Source: DATFXM01 sp035315885
GTDB lineage: Bacteria > Acidobacteriota > Blastocatellia > UBA7656
DNA: 64,000 bases
Direction of reading: 5' to 3'
NCBI GenBank assembly: GCA_035315885.1
Contig: DATFXM010000071.1
Span: 1-64,000, forward strand
Notes under the pieces: model-generated
Told to the model about the DNA's origin: nothing
Seen by the model: the letters and a program-made list of their open reading frames with translations, nothing else
Database searches by the model: none
Made by a program: the position numbers and the translations under genes
Shown here: positions 42,315-50,130 of the stretch, piece by piece
Layout of the letters: the number at the start of each line of letters is the position of its first letter
Position numbering within the stretch: the stretch's first letter is position 1

Positions 42315-45300
42315 GTGCGAAGTGCAATTCCCCCCGACTGCCTTTTCTGCCGCTCTGCGGTGCTGCTGGTGATACTGCTTTGCGGCGCATCGATAGGCTT
42401 GGCGGCGCGACAGCCGGTCAGGGTTTACACCACAGCCGACGGGCTTGCGTTTAATCGCGTCGGGAACATCATCCTGGACTCGAAAGGCTTCCTGTGGTTC
42501 TGCACCGCCGATGGGCTCAGCCGATTCGATGGCAGCCGATTCACCAACTACAACCTGGAAGACGGGCTGCCGGTTTCTTCTATCAACTTCCTACTCGAGA
42601 CCCCCGAGGGCGCCTACTGGGTCGCGACTAACGGCGGAGGAGTCGCACGACTGAACTCCAGGGCAGGCTTTCGTGCCCAGCCCAGCGGTCAGTCCCAACT
42701 CCGATTCACAGCCTATCAGATCAGCAGTGAAGCGGTGACCAACCGCGTAAACATCTTGCTGCGCGATGACGCCGGCATCTTGTGGGCGGGAACCGACGGC
42801 GGCCTCTTTCAGTTGGACGAGCGAAACGGCGAGCGCGAGTTTCGTCGCGTCGACCTCCAAATCCCATCGCATACGGACTTATCGGTTCAGGTTTGGGCCC
42901 TGGTCGAAGGGGACGACCATAGCCTGTGGATAGCCACCAAGTATGGTCTTGTGCATCGAGATGCCGGCGGTCGAACTATTCACTACGAGGTTCAGCCCGC
43001 AAAAACAGGCGATACGGTTTGGTGGATGTTGAAGGACGCATACGGCAATTTCTGGCTCGCTCACGATTCAGGAGTGTTGGTGTTCCGGCCCCAATCCGAT
43101 CAGGAGTCTCGTGCAATGCCGGGCCAATCCCTCACACTTCAATTTGCGCGGCGGTACTCAACGGACACTTCGCCGGGAACGCATCCTCGACGGTTGTTCC
43201 AGGATTCCAACGGCCGCATCTGGGTTTCGGATACCAGCCCGGGGTTGAGTGTTTTTGACGGCAAAGCGTTTCAACCGTATCCAGTCAAGGAGTTCCTGGA
43301 TGGAGCGGTGTCCATCGCCGAAGATCGCGGTGGAAACATTTGGCTCGGCACGCAGGCGGCGGGTGCATTGAGGCTTGCGATGCAGGGCTTCAGCACCTAT
43401 GACTCGCGCGACGGACTCGGAGGCCCTGTTGGTTCAGTGTTCGAAGGGCACGATGGCGAGTTGTATGTGAATGGCAAGTGGCAGATCAGCCGCCTCGACG
43501 GAGACAGGTTTGTAAGCGTGAAGCTCAACATGCCGAGTTCGGTCACCGATACCGACTGGCGGCCAACGGGGAATGTGTTGCAGGATCGCGCGGGCGAATG
43601 GTGGGTTGGAAGTCGCGTCGGATTGTATCGGTTCGGAAGGGTCGGCAAATTGGAACAGCTTGCGGCATTGCAGCCGAAGGCTGTTTATACGCGCAAGGAT
43701 GGCCTTGCCGACGACGACATTACTCGTCTGTTTGAGGATTCACGCGGCGATTTGTGGATAGCAGGATTCTCAACCGTTCCGGAAGTGTTGACGAGATGGG
43801 AACGCTCCACTGGGAATTTCTATCGTTATTCGGAGGCCCAGGGCCTGCAGCCATTCAAGCGGCCTAACGCATTCTATGAAGACCGAGCCGGCAATCTCTG
43901 GATTGCATTTGGGGAAGGTGGCTTGGCGCGCTACCGCGATGGGCGCTTCAAAGTCTTCGGCGAAAACGACGGAATGCCCGCCGGGGCAATAATGTCGTTG
44001 TTCGTCGATCAATCCGGGCGCCTCTGGTTCAGCGGGTCTCAAGTTGGTGCGGTATTTCGAATCGATGAACCTGATGCCGTTCAACCTCAGATCGTCGCTT
44101 ACGGTAAGGAAGACGGACTGAGCACTCATCGTCTGGGGAGCATCACCGGTGATGAGGCCGGGCAAATCTACGTCTCAAACAGCCTCGGCTTAGATCAGCT
44201 CGACCCAGCGACTCGGCAAATCAGACATTACACGTCCAACGATGGAGTCGGGATTGGGGAAGTGATAAGCGCTTTTCGCGACCGTCGCGGGAGCTTGTGG
44301 TTCGTAACGACAAAAGGAATCCTGCGGCTCGTCCCGAGACCTATTGCCCGGGGCGCACCTCCTACAATATCAATCGATAAACTGCGCATCGCCGGTGATG
44401 AGTATCAAGGCTCCGATTTCGGCGAGGCAGAAATATCGGGACTCGAAATCGAACCAAATCAGAACCAAATTCAGATTGATTTCTTTGGGCTGAGCTTCGG
44501 TGCAGGAGAAACGTTGCGCTACCAGTACAAGCTCGAGGGCGCGTTTTCAGACTGGAGCGTGCCTTCAAGGGAGCGGTCGGTTAACTTCGCGAACCTCGCA
44601 CCCGGATCTTATCGCTTCCTGGTGCGCGCAATAACCGCCAGCGGGTTAACGAGCGAACGCGCTGCGGAGGTACAGTTCAGAGTCCTCGCGCCGGTTTGGA
44701 GAAGATGGTGGTTTTTGAGTCTGGCCGCAATCCTTGGATTGTCGCTCGCTATGCTTTTCGCACGCTCGCGCCTTGCGCGCATTCGCGAGGTCAGCGACAG
44801 TGAAAAGAGATTTCGAACCCTCGCTGAAACAGCTTCCGACGCCATAATCACGATCGATGAAGATAGCAAGATCATCTACGTAAACGAGTCCGCGCAAAAA
44901 GTGTTTGGTTACGCGGCAGAAGAGATGATGGGCCAGGAGCTCACAATGTTGATGCCCGAGTACCTGCGCCACCTTCATCGGGCCGGCTTGGCTCGTTACA
45001 TGCGGACCGGGACGCGACACATGTCCTGGCGTGCGGTAGAGCTTCCCGGTCGCCACAAGAGCGGCACGGAAATTCCGCTCGAGCTGTCATTCGGCGAGTT
45101 CAGCCGCGACGAAAAACGTCTGTTCACTGGCATCGTGCGCGACATAAGCGAACGAAAGCGAGCCGAAGAAGAACGCAAGCAGGCTGATGCAGAACTGCGC
45201 AGGACTCGCGAAGAACGACTTGCGGAACTCGAACGAATCCGCAACCGCATAGCAGCAGATTTGCACGACGATATTGGATCCAGCCTTACTCAGATTGCCA

Positions 45301-45920
45301 TTCTCAGCGAAGTAGCACATCAAAATGCGAGCCACGATAACGGACAACACTTGCAGGAACCGCTCGCTCGAATCACAGACATCTCGAACGAACTAGTCGA
45401 AACGATGAGCGATATCGTCTGGGCTATTAATCCAAGGAAGGATCATTTGAGTGATCTGGTTCAGCGAATGCGCCGATTTGCCTCGGACGTCTTCACATTG
45501 CGTCGGATCAACTTCAGGTTTGACGCGCCAGATCCTGGTCGCGACTTCGAGCTTGGGGCCAACATACGACGCGAGGTGTTTCTGATTTTCAAGGAGACGG
45601 TCAATAACATCATCAAGCATTCCCACTGCACTCGAGCCGACATCAAGTTTCAAATCGAAGGGGACTACTTGATTCTGCAAGTGAGCGACGACGGCGACGG
45701 CTTCAACTGCGAACCCTACCGTGACGACTTTCGGGTCACTGGATCTCTCAGAGGCGGCAACGGAATCCCAAGCATGCGAAGGCGAGCACGCGAAATGGGC
45801 GGGCGATTCGAAATCGTCTCGGCTAAGGGCGAGGGTACCACCGCCACTCTGACGGCATTGGTGGCGAACAAGCAACAAAGTGAGGCGCCCACCCACATGG
45901 GTGGCGCCCAGAGTCAATAA
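42315..45920 (+). CDS. Hybrid-size sensor histidine kinase: beta-propeller, Y_Y_Y, PAS and kinase domains
   Basis: This is a 1201-residue membrane kinase. A signal/anchor (VLLVILLCGASIGLAA) precedes about 14 two-component propeller repeats such as GNIILDSKGFLWFCTADGLS (to about 710), a Y_Y_Y domain (SDWSVPSRERSVNFANLAPG) and a membrane span at about 798 (WWFLSLAAILGLSLAMLF). Then come a PAS domain (LAETASDAIITIDEDSKIIY), the phospho-acceptor motif ADLHDDIGSSLTQIA (H near 985) and an ATPase (VNNIIKHSHCT, VSDDGDGF, GTTATLTALV). GTG at 42315 lies nine bases after AGGAG; the GTG at 42309 is too close. The receiver is in a separate gene 26 bp downstream. The periplasmic propeller suggests sensing of a polymer or its fragments. 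Confidence 0.93.
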   Translation: MRSAIPPDCLFCRSAVLLVILLCGASIGLAARQPVRVYTTADGLAFNRVGNIILDSKGFLWFCTADGLSRFDGSRFTNYNLEDGLPVSSINFLLETPEGAYWVATNGGGVARLNSRAGFRAQPSGQSQLRFTAYQISSEAVTNRVNILLRDDAGILWAGTDGGLFQLDERNGEREFRRVDLQIPSHTDLSVQVWALVEGDDHSLWIATKYGLVHRDAGGRTIHYEVQPAKTGDTVWWMLKDAYGNFWLAHDSGVLVFRPQSDQESRAMPGQSLTLQFARRYSTDTSPGTHPRRLFQDSNGRIWVSDTSPGLSVFDGKAFQPYPVKEFLDGAVSIAEDRGGNIWLGTQAAGALRLAMQGFSTYDSRDGLGGPVGSVFEGHDGELYVNGKWQISRLDGDRFVSVKLNMPSSVTDTDWRPTGNVLQDRAGEWWVGSRVGLYRFGRVGKLEQLAALQPKAVYTRKDGLADDDITRLFEDSRGDLWIAGFSTVPEVLTRWERSTGNFYRYSEAQGLQPFKRPNAFYEDRAGNLWIAFGEGGLARYRDGRFKVFGENDGMPAGAIMSLFVDQSGRLWFSGSQVGAVFRIDEPDAVQPQIVAYGKEDGLSTHRLGSITGDEAGQIYVSNSLGLDQLDPATRQIRHYTSNDGVGIGEVISAFRDRRGSLWFVTTKGILRLVPRPIARGAPPTISIDKLRIAGDEYQGSDFGEAEISGLEIEPNQNQIQIDFFGLSFGAGETLRYQYKLEGAFSDWSVPSRERSVNFANLAPGSYRFLVRAITASGLTSERAAEVQFRVLAPVWRRWWFLSLAAILGLSLAMLFARSRLARIREVSDSEKRFRTLAETASDAIITIDEDSKIIYVNESAQKVFGYAAEEMMGQELTMLMPEYLRHLHRAGLARYMRTGTRHMSWRAVELPGRHKSGTEIPLELSFGEFSRDEKRLFTGIVRDISERKRAEEERKQADAELRRTREERLAELERIRNRIAADLHDDIGSSLTQIAILSEVAHQNASHDNGQHLQEPLARITDISNELVETMSDIVWAINPRKDHLSDLVQRMRRFASDVFTLRRINFRFDAPDPGRDFELGANIRREVFLIFKETVNNIIKHSHCTRADIKFQIEGDYLILQVSDDGDGFNCEPYRDDFRVTGSLRGGNGIPSMRRRAREMGGRFEIVSAKGEGTTATLTALVANKQQSEAPTHMGGAQSQ
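45889..45904 (+). repeat. Palindrome CCACCCACATGGGTGG at the kinase gene end
   Basis: This 16-base palindrome-like sequence is part of GGCGCC-CACCC-ACAT-GGGTG-GCGCC, just before the stop of the kinase gene. A nearly identical one is found at 46807-46822. It could attenuate transcription between the kinase and regulator genes, but there is no T-run. Confidence 0.5.
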
Positions 45921-45946
45921 AATGGCTTAAACTTGCGGCAACTTAA

Positions 45947-46603
45947 ATGACACTTGAAGAACAACGGACGATCAAGACGGCCATCGTTGAAGACCAGCGC
46001 GACATTCGCGAAGGACTCTCGATGCTGATCAACGGCACTGCGGGCTATCACTGCACTGGAAGCTATCGTTCGATGGAAGAAGCACTCGAAAGAATGAGAT
46101 CGGAGCTGCCTGACGTTTTGCTGTGCGACATAGGACTGCCGGGCATGAGCGGAATAGAGGGGATCAGCATTCTGAAGGAGCGATACCCCGACCTTGTCGT
46201 GTTGATGCTCACGGTTTACGACGACGACGACCGCATTTTTGACGCGTTGTGCGCCGGCGCGTGCGGGTACCTGTTAAAGCGAACCTCACCCGCCCGTTTG
46301 CTCGAGAGCTTGAAAGAGGCGGTGAGCGGAGGCGCACCGATGTCTCCTGAGGTGGCGACCCGGGTCATCAATCTTTTCCGCGAGATTCGCCCGCCCGATC
46401 GTGCGGATTACGAACTGACGCCGCATGAATCCAGATTGCTGAAGCTGCTCGTGGAGGGTCACAACTACACAACGGCCGCGGAAGAACTCGGCGTCAGCTA
46501 CAACACGGTGAAGTTTCATATGCGGCACATCTACGAGAAGTTGCAAGTGCATTCCAAGTCCGAAGCAGTCGCCAAAGCGATGCGTGAACGGCTGATCAAA
46601 TAA
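45947..46603 (+). CDS. NarL/FixJ-type response regulator
   Basis: This is a 218-residue regulator. The receiver has TAIVEDQRDIREGLSMLI, the phospho-acceptor D61 in LLCDIGLPGMSG, and LMLTVYDDDDRIFDALCAG with GYLLKRTSPARLLESLKEA. The C-terminal LuxR-type helix-turn-helix (about 155-218) is ELTPHESRLLKLLVEGHNYT, TAAEELGVSYNTVKFHMRHI, YEKLQVHSKSEAV. It follows the propeller kinase by 26 bp and is its partner. Downstream genes from 46909 on (globin and small unknown proteins) lie on the same strand and may be its targets; this is inferred only. It starts with ATG; no strong ribosome site is apparent. Confidence 0.95.
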   Translation: MTLEEQRTIKTAIVEDQRDIREGLSMLINGTAGYHCTGSYRSMEEALERMRSELPDVLLCDIGLPGMSGIEGISILKERYPDLVVLMLTVYDDDDRIFDALCAGACGYLLKRTSPARLLESLKEAVSGGAPMSPEVATRVINLFREIRPPDRADYELTPHESRLLKLLVEGHNYTTAAEELGVSYNTVKFHMRHIYEKLQVHSKSEAVAKAMRERLIK

Positions 46604-46636
46604 GACTGTTCATAAGTCACGCAGGCGTTGTCCCCC

Positions 46637-46735
46637 GTTAGGGTTTCGGGTTCGTTTGATTCAATAGTCTTTCGTCGAGCATTGCTAGCCATCCGAGTCT
46701 CTATCTGACGAACCCTAAACCCTAAGCCCGAAACC
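46637..46735. repeat. Heptad-type inverted pair (GGGTTTCGGGTTCG)
   Basis: The left side is GTTAGGG and TTTCGGG then TTCG (46637-46654). The right side is ACGAACCCTAAACCCTAAGC ending in CCCGAAA (46709-46733). The 7-bp phase and mirror arrangement recall 26685-26840, where TTCGGGT units also occur. It lies after the NarL-type regulator gene. Confidence 0.6.
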
Positions 46736-46737
46736 AC

Positions 46738-46760
46738 CTTTGCGGTCCTTGCGTGAAACC
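46738..46760 (+). repeat. CTTTGCGGTC repeat copy
   Basis: CTTTGCGGTCCTTGCGTGAA resembles the sequence at 20964-20984 and the inverted pair at 49332-49441. It follows directly on the heptad-type pair. Confidence 0.5.
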
Positions 46761-46806
46761 ACGGTCAACAGAACCAAACACCCGCCGCACGCGCTAAAAA
46801 ACGTTT

Positions 46807-46822
46807 CCACCCGCATGGGTGG
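46807..46822 (+). repeat. Palindrome CCACCCGCATGGGTGG upstream of the globin gene
   Basis: A 7-bp stem with a 4-base loop (TCCACCC GCAT GGGTGGA) 85 bp before the globin start. It differs by one base from the palindrome at 45889-45904, on the other side of the response regulator gene. It could be a regulator site or a short repeat. Confidence 0.45.
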
Positions 46823-46908
46823 AGACCAAACCCTCTCGTCGAAGTATCCTCGCCACGTAATGACCGGAAGACATCCTGGAGGTGAGCAGAACTTTTTGAC
46901 GAGGTGGT

Positions 46909-47328
46909 ATGACACTAAGACAAACCGAACTTGTGCGGTCGAGTTTCGCGGAAGTCGCGGAGTTGGCCGACGCCGCAGGCATTGTATTCTTTGGTCGATT
47001 GTTCGAGATCGACCCTGCATTGAGGCCTTTGTTCAAAGGAGATTTGCAGCAGCACTGGTCCAAGGCGATGGAAATGCTGGGTCTGGTAGTGAGCTGGATT
47101 GATTGGCCGGAACTGCTGCTTCCCGCCCTAAAGTCACTCGGCCGGAGGCACGCGGGTTACGGAGTCAAGGACCAACATTATCTTATTTTTGCTGACGCGC
47201 TGATTTTCACTCTTAAGGTAGGTCTCGGCGATACGTTCACTTCAGAAGTCGAAGACGCCTGGATCGAAGCTTATCAAATGATCTCAAATGCAATGCGAAA
47301 GGCAGCGCCTGTGGCGGCGGTCGTTTAA
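46909..47328 (+). CDS. Single-domain globin
   Basis: This is a 139-residue haem protein related to the globin part of flavohaemoglobins. FFGRLFEIDPALRPLFKGD includes the helix C/CD region (phenylalanine at CD1), ALKSLGRRHAGYGVKDQHY contains the proximal histidine H81, and VGLGDTFTSEVEDAWIEAYQ matches the G-H helices. There is no reductase domain. It could bind oxygen or nitric oxide; since it heads a row of small genes after a two-component system, a gas-related stress role is possible but unproven. A GAGGTGG site two to eight bases before the ATG supports the start. The spacing to the next gene is 60 bp. Confidence 0.85.
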   Translation: MTLRQTELVRSSFAEVAELADAAGIVFFGRLFEIDPALRPLFKGDLQQHWSKAMEMLGLVVSWIDWPELLLPALKSLGRRHAGYGVKDQHYLIFADALIFTLKVGLGDTFTSEVEDAWIEAYQMISNAMRKAAPVAAVV

Positions 47329-47388
47329 AAGCGGCACGGCAGAACTGCAGGAACCATTTTCATTCAAATAACTCTCAAGGGTTGAACT

Positions 47389-47790
47389 ATGAGTCACGCT
47401 TTTACACCCGCAATAAATCATCACGACAGTTCGGGCCCTTCGGAAGCAGTAAGTGAGTTGATGCTGGACTCTTTGTGCTGTCATGACTGCGTGATCGTAA
47501 CCACTGCCAACGCGACTTACTGTTTTATCGTCAGCGACCCTGCAAAAAAACGCGGCCTGCTGAGCGGCGGAGTGTTGGGAGGCATGCCGGTCACCGCGGT
47601 CCTCCTCGGCGCCGAAATCAGAAAGAGCGGTGAAGTGTCGGCTCTGTTCTCGAAGCTGTGCGTCGGTTCCCGAGCCATCTTTTTCATAGCATCATCGGAT
47701 AACGTCCATCAGATGGTCACTTCGACAATAACCAGGATCGTCCATACGCGATTGGTGGTGGCCGCGTCAGGCGGGCACTCAAGCCACTGA
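47389..47790 (+). CDS. Small protein of unknown function with a CCxxC motif
   Basis: This is a 133-residue protein. The N-terminal third is histidine- and serine-rich (HAFTPAINHHDSSGPSEAV); the middle holds LDSLCCHDCVIVTTANATYC (four cysteines) and a GLLSGGVLGGMPVTAVLLGA hydrophobic segment. The end is IASSDNVHQMVTSTITRIVH. I do not recognise it. The cysteine cluster could bind a metal or form disulfides, but this is only a possibility. It has no signal peptide. It lies between the globin and a secreted protein on the same strand; no ribosome site is obvious near the ATG. Confidence 0.6.
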   Translation: MSHAFTPAINHHDSSGPSEAVSELMLDSLCCHDCVIVTTANATYCFIVSDPAKKRGLLSGGVLGGMPVTAVLLGAEIRKSGEVSALFSKLCVGSRAIFFIASSDNVHQMVTSTITRIVHTRLVVAASGGHSSH

Positions 47791-47832
47791 TGATCCGAAA
47801 ACTCTCTTGATCTACTACAGGAGGAATTCAAA

Positions 47833-48213
47833 ATGAGATTCGTAGTTCTGGCGATTGCAAGTCTGCTGTTAATGAGCGCGACTGACTTTCTGGGTCAAAC
47901 CCGCAGTTCGCAAAAACCTGAGACGTTTGCTGCATTTCTCGAAACGTTCAGAGCCGCCGTGCAGTCGGGCGATAAGGAAAAAGTTGCGTCGATGACTCAA
48001 CTTCCATTCTTGTTCGAAGGCGAAGAACTGAATCACGACGGATTCATCGCAAAGTTCGACGCGCTGTTTGACACGGGAATAAAAAAGTGTTTTCTCAAAG
48101 CACGACCGGTGAGGGACGGAGCATATTTTGAAGTGCCGTGCACCGAGACGAGCTTTATGTTTCGCAAGGTTTCGGGCAAGTTCAAGTTTGTCGAGATCGG
48201 AGTCAACGACTGA
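47833..48213 (+). CDS. Small secreted protein, NTF2/SnoaL-like fold possible
   Basis: This is a 126-residue protein with a signal peptide (MRFVVLAIASLLLMSATDFL). The mature part TFAAFLETFRAAVQSGDKEK, VASMTQLPFLFEGEELNHDG and FIAKFDALFDTGI resembles the helical start of NTF2-like proteins. C-terminal strands (FEVPCTETSFMFRKVSGKFK) follow. Two cysteines could pair. AGGAGG six to ten bases before the ATG marks the start. It probably acts in the periplasm; the ligand is unknown. The neighbours are other small unknown genes. Confidence 0.7.
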   Translation: MRFVVLAIASLLLMSATDFLGQTRSSQKPETFAAFLETFRAAVQSGDKEKVASMTQLPFLFEGEELNHDGFIAKFDALFDTGIKKCFLKARPVRDGAYFEVPCTETSFMFRKVSGKFKFVEIGVND

Positions 48214-48242
48214 AGCCCGCCAGTCGTGTTGGAGGTCGCAAA

Positions 48243-48584
48243 ATGATGAGTGAATCTCAGTGGAGCGTGAGAACTTCCGGGGCTCTTTTTGCCAACTTCT
48301 TTCAACCTGATGGCAGCAGCCGACCCGGCGCGGATTGGGCCGTCAAATTAAACCAGGGCGCTAACGATTATAATGTGACCGTTCGAGCCTATCTAAGCGA
48401 CGACGCGACAAGGAGAGTACGAAAGGACTCGCGTTATCAGGCCCAGACCGTTATTGGATTCATTTATGATCTACTTGCGCAGGGCTGGACGCCTGATCAG
48501 CGGCGTGACCTGGTGATCGTCATCCAGAATCCCAACGAAACAAAAGAGGGATCACGCAAGCGATGGTGGCAGTTTTGGAGCTAA
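48243..48584 (+). CDS. Small protein of unknown function with tryptophan-rich end
   Basis: This is a 113-residue protein. GGAGG seven bases ahead of the ATG at 48243 decides the start; the longer upstream frame overlaps the previous gene and is not used. It reads WSVRTSGALFANFFQPDGSS, ADWAVKLNQGANDYNVTVRA, YQAQTVIGFIYDLLAQGW and DLVIVIQNPNE, and ends SRKRWWQFWS. No known family comes to mind. The basic/aromatic tail may touch membranes. It is not secreted. Confidence 0.65.
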   Translation: MMSESQWSVRTSGALFANFFQPDGSSRPGADWAVKLNQGANDYNVTVRAYLSDDATRRVRKDSRYQAQTVIGFIYDLLAQGWTPDQRRDLVIVIQNPNETKEGSRKRWWQFWS

Positions 48585-48640
48585 CGGATCGCTGAAACGA
48601 GGACAGTCGATCGGGATCACAGGCCTTGGAGGAGAAAGCT

Positions 48641-49228
48641 ATGCTCAAGACGAATTACATCGGAGTTGTGTTGATAATCTTGTTGTGCGCCCTTGCCGGT
48701 TCAGCGCAAAAGGCGCCGAGAGGGTCGGCGCAAGGAGGCGCGAAGAAGGAAACCACGCTGGACTTCAACCAGACGCAGTATCTTCATCGGTGGTCACAAA
48801 ATGACCAACACGAATTCACGCCTCAACATCAGGAGGATCTATCGAAATGGATCGATATGATCACTATCAATGTTTATCGACAGGTGAAAGACGGTGGAGG
48901 CCTCGCAGCCGTCGCGAATCAGGTTCTCGAGAATTATAAGAGCCATAGAGGAATTGTCATAAAGACCGACTCAGTGCCGGCCGCCGCCGGAAGACCAGCC
49001 GAACACCTGATAGTGGTCGTACTAGGCACGCCTGGCTTTCTGGAAGCAGTGCAGGCTAGATTCAAGCTGATCAACGGCAAGGGAGCCGCGATCATTCATT
49101 CTCATCGAGTGTACGGCAAGGAGGTCGGGAATGAGATGAGCGAGTGGCTGAAACTCAATGGTCAGTCGCTCGAGAAGACGCTGATGTCGTGGGACCCCCC
49201 GCCCTCACTTTCCAGTCTGGGCCTGTAG
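48641..49228 (+). CDS. Secreted protein of unknown function
   Basis: This is a 195-residue protein. GGAGGAG six bases ahead of the ATG at 48641 fixes the start. MLKTNYIGVVLIILLCALAG with SAQ is a signal peptide. The mature part contains LDFNQTQYLHRWSQNDQHEF, TPQHQEDLSKWIDMITINVY, VANQVLENYKSHRGIVIKTD, RPAEHLIVVVLGTPGFLEAV and GAAIIHSHRVYGKE. It may be an extracellular or periplasmic enzyme-like protein, but no catalytic set is clear. It ends the small-gene row before a repeat-rich gap. Confidence 0.72.
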   Translation: MLKTNYIGVVLIILLCALAGSAQKAPRGSAQGGAKKETTLDFNQTQYLHRWSQNDQHEFTPQHQEDLSKWIDMITINVYRQVKDGGGLAAVANQVLENYKSHRGIVIKTDSVPAAAGRPAEHLIVVVLGTPGFLEAVQARFKLINGKGAAIIHSHRVYGKEVGNEMSEWLKLNGQSLEKTLMSWDPPPSLSSLGL

Positions 49229-49450
49229 TTGGATTGCATTACGTCAACCCCGGAGTCTCCGCGCGGTGACCTTGTCTGTTTCTGACAGGGGAGTTGGCGC
49301 TTTCCCCGTCTTGCGCGACTAGATGAGTCGCGTTTCACGCAAAGACCGCGAAGTTTCGCAACGACCGCAAAGCCCCAAAACTTTGACGGTCCTTGGTACA
49401 ACCTCACCGTACGTTAGCGAATCTTTGCGGTCTTTGGGTGGAATGGGAAG
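49229..49450. repeat. Gap with CTTTGCGGTC-type inverted pair
   Basis: The sequence CACGCAAAGACCGCGAAG at 49336-49353 and its inverse CTTTGCGGTCTTTGGGTG at 49423-49440 face each other, with TTGACGGTCCTTGG between. These are copies of the short repeat seen at 20964 and 46738. There is no gene in the gap from 49229 to 49542. Confidence 0.5.
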
Positions 49451-49542
49451 TTCTGAGTCCTGAGTCCTGAGTTCTGAGCAGTATTGAGGGCAGTGTTCAG
49501 CACCAAGACTAATTGCTCATTACTCAGAACTCAGAACTCAAC
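49451..49542. repeat. Heptad inverted repeat at the end of the DUF4440-like gene
   Basis: Four units (TTCTGAG, TCCTGAG, TCCTGAG, TTCTGAG; 49451-49478) and the inverse CTCAGAA, CTCAGAA, CTCAACT (49523-49543). The right arm touches the stop codon of the minus-strand gene at 49543. Confidence 0.75.
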
Positions 49543-49944
49543 TCATGACTCAACAGGGGGTGTGTCGCCTGGAAGACTCGCGGTATGCCTGGCCACAATC
49601 TGCCAAACACCAGCGCGTTTCAACCAGACGTTGGTGACGCACAACTGCCGTTTTATAGCGGTGCCCTCGAACGTCGCTTCTGCATTCATCCGATAGCTCG
49701 AAACCGCAACATCGCCGAAGGCTCGCACCTTTAGATCGTCCTTGTCATAGCGTCCTATCGATGCTTTAGCGCTAGCCTGGCGTACTTCCGCCATCACCGC
49801 AGGTTTATCGACGCAGATGCCGATCGGAGCCGTGACCATGATGTCATCGGCATAAATCCGATCGAGCGCGTCTACATCCACGCGCAGCTCGGTTCGTGTG
49901 AGTTCTTCTTCCAAAGCTCGTATCTCTTGTTCGATCTTGTCCAT
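49543..49944 (-). CDS. NTF2-like protein, DUF4440 type
   Basis: This is a 133-residue single-domain protein. MDKIEQEIRALEEELTRTEL, then DVDALDRIYADDIMVTAPIG, KPAVMAEVRQASAKASIGR and VTNVWLKRAGVWQIVARHTA form the DUF4440/SnoaL pattern with its cone-shaped pocket. Relatives are enzymes or accessory proteins with no shared substrate. A GGAGG site upstream of the ATG (AAGGAGGCAAGACG) supports the start. It is monocistronic and divergent from the winged-helix/TPR gene. Cytoplasmic, since no signal peptide is seen. Confidence 0.85.
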   Translation of the reverse strand: MDKIEQEIRALEEELTRTELRVDVDALDRIYADDIMVTAPIGICVDKPAVMAEVRQASAKASIGRYDKDDLKVRAFGDVAVSSYRMNAEATFEGTAIKRQLCVTNVWLKRAGVWQIVARHTASLPGDTPPVES

Positions 49945-50130
49945 CGTCTTGCCTCCTTTTCGGGTGGAAGACTAACCGGGTGGCGGTCCTTAAGTCCTTC
50001 AAGAGTTCGGAAAGATTTCAGAAAAAGCTCCAAATCTGACATCTGTGGCTCGAGACGAACCGCCGCGCCTTGAAAAAATCGCGGCGGAGTTGTGAACTCT
50101 AAACTTCATACCACGCAAAGGCGACCTGAA

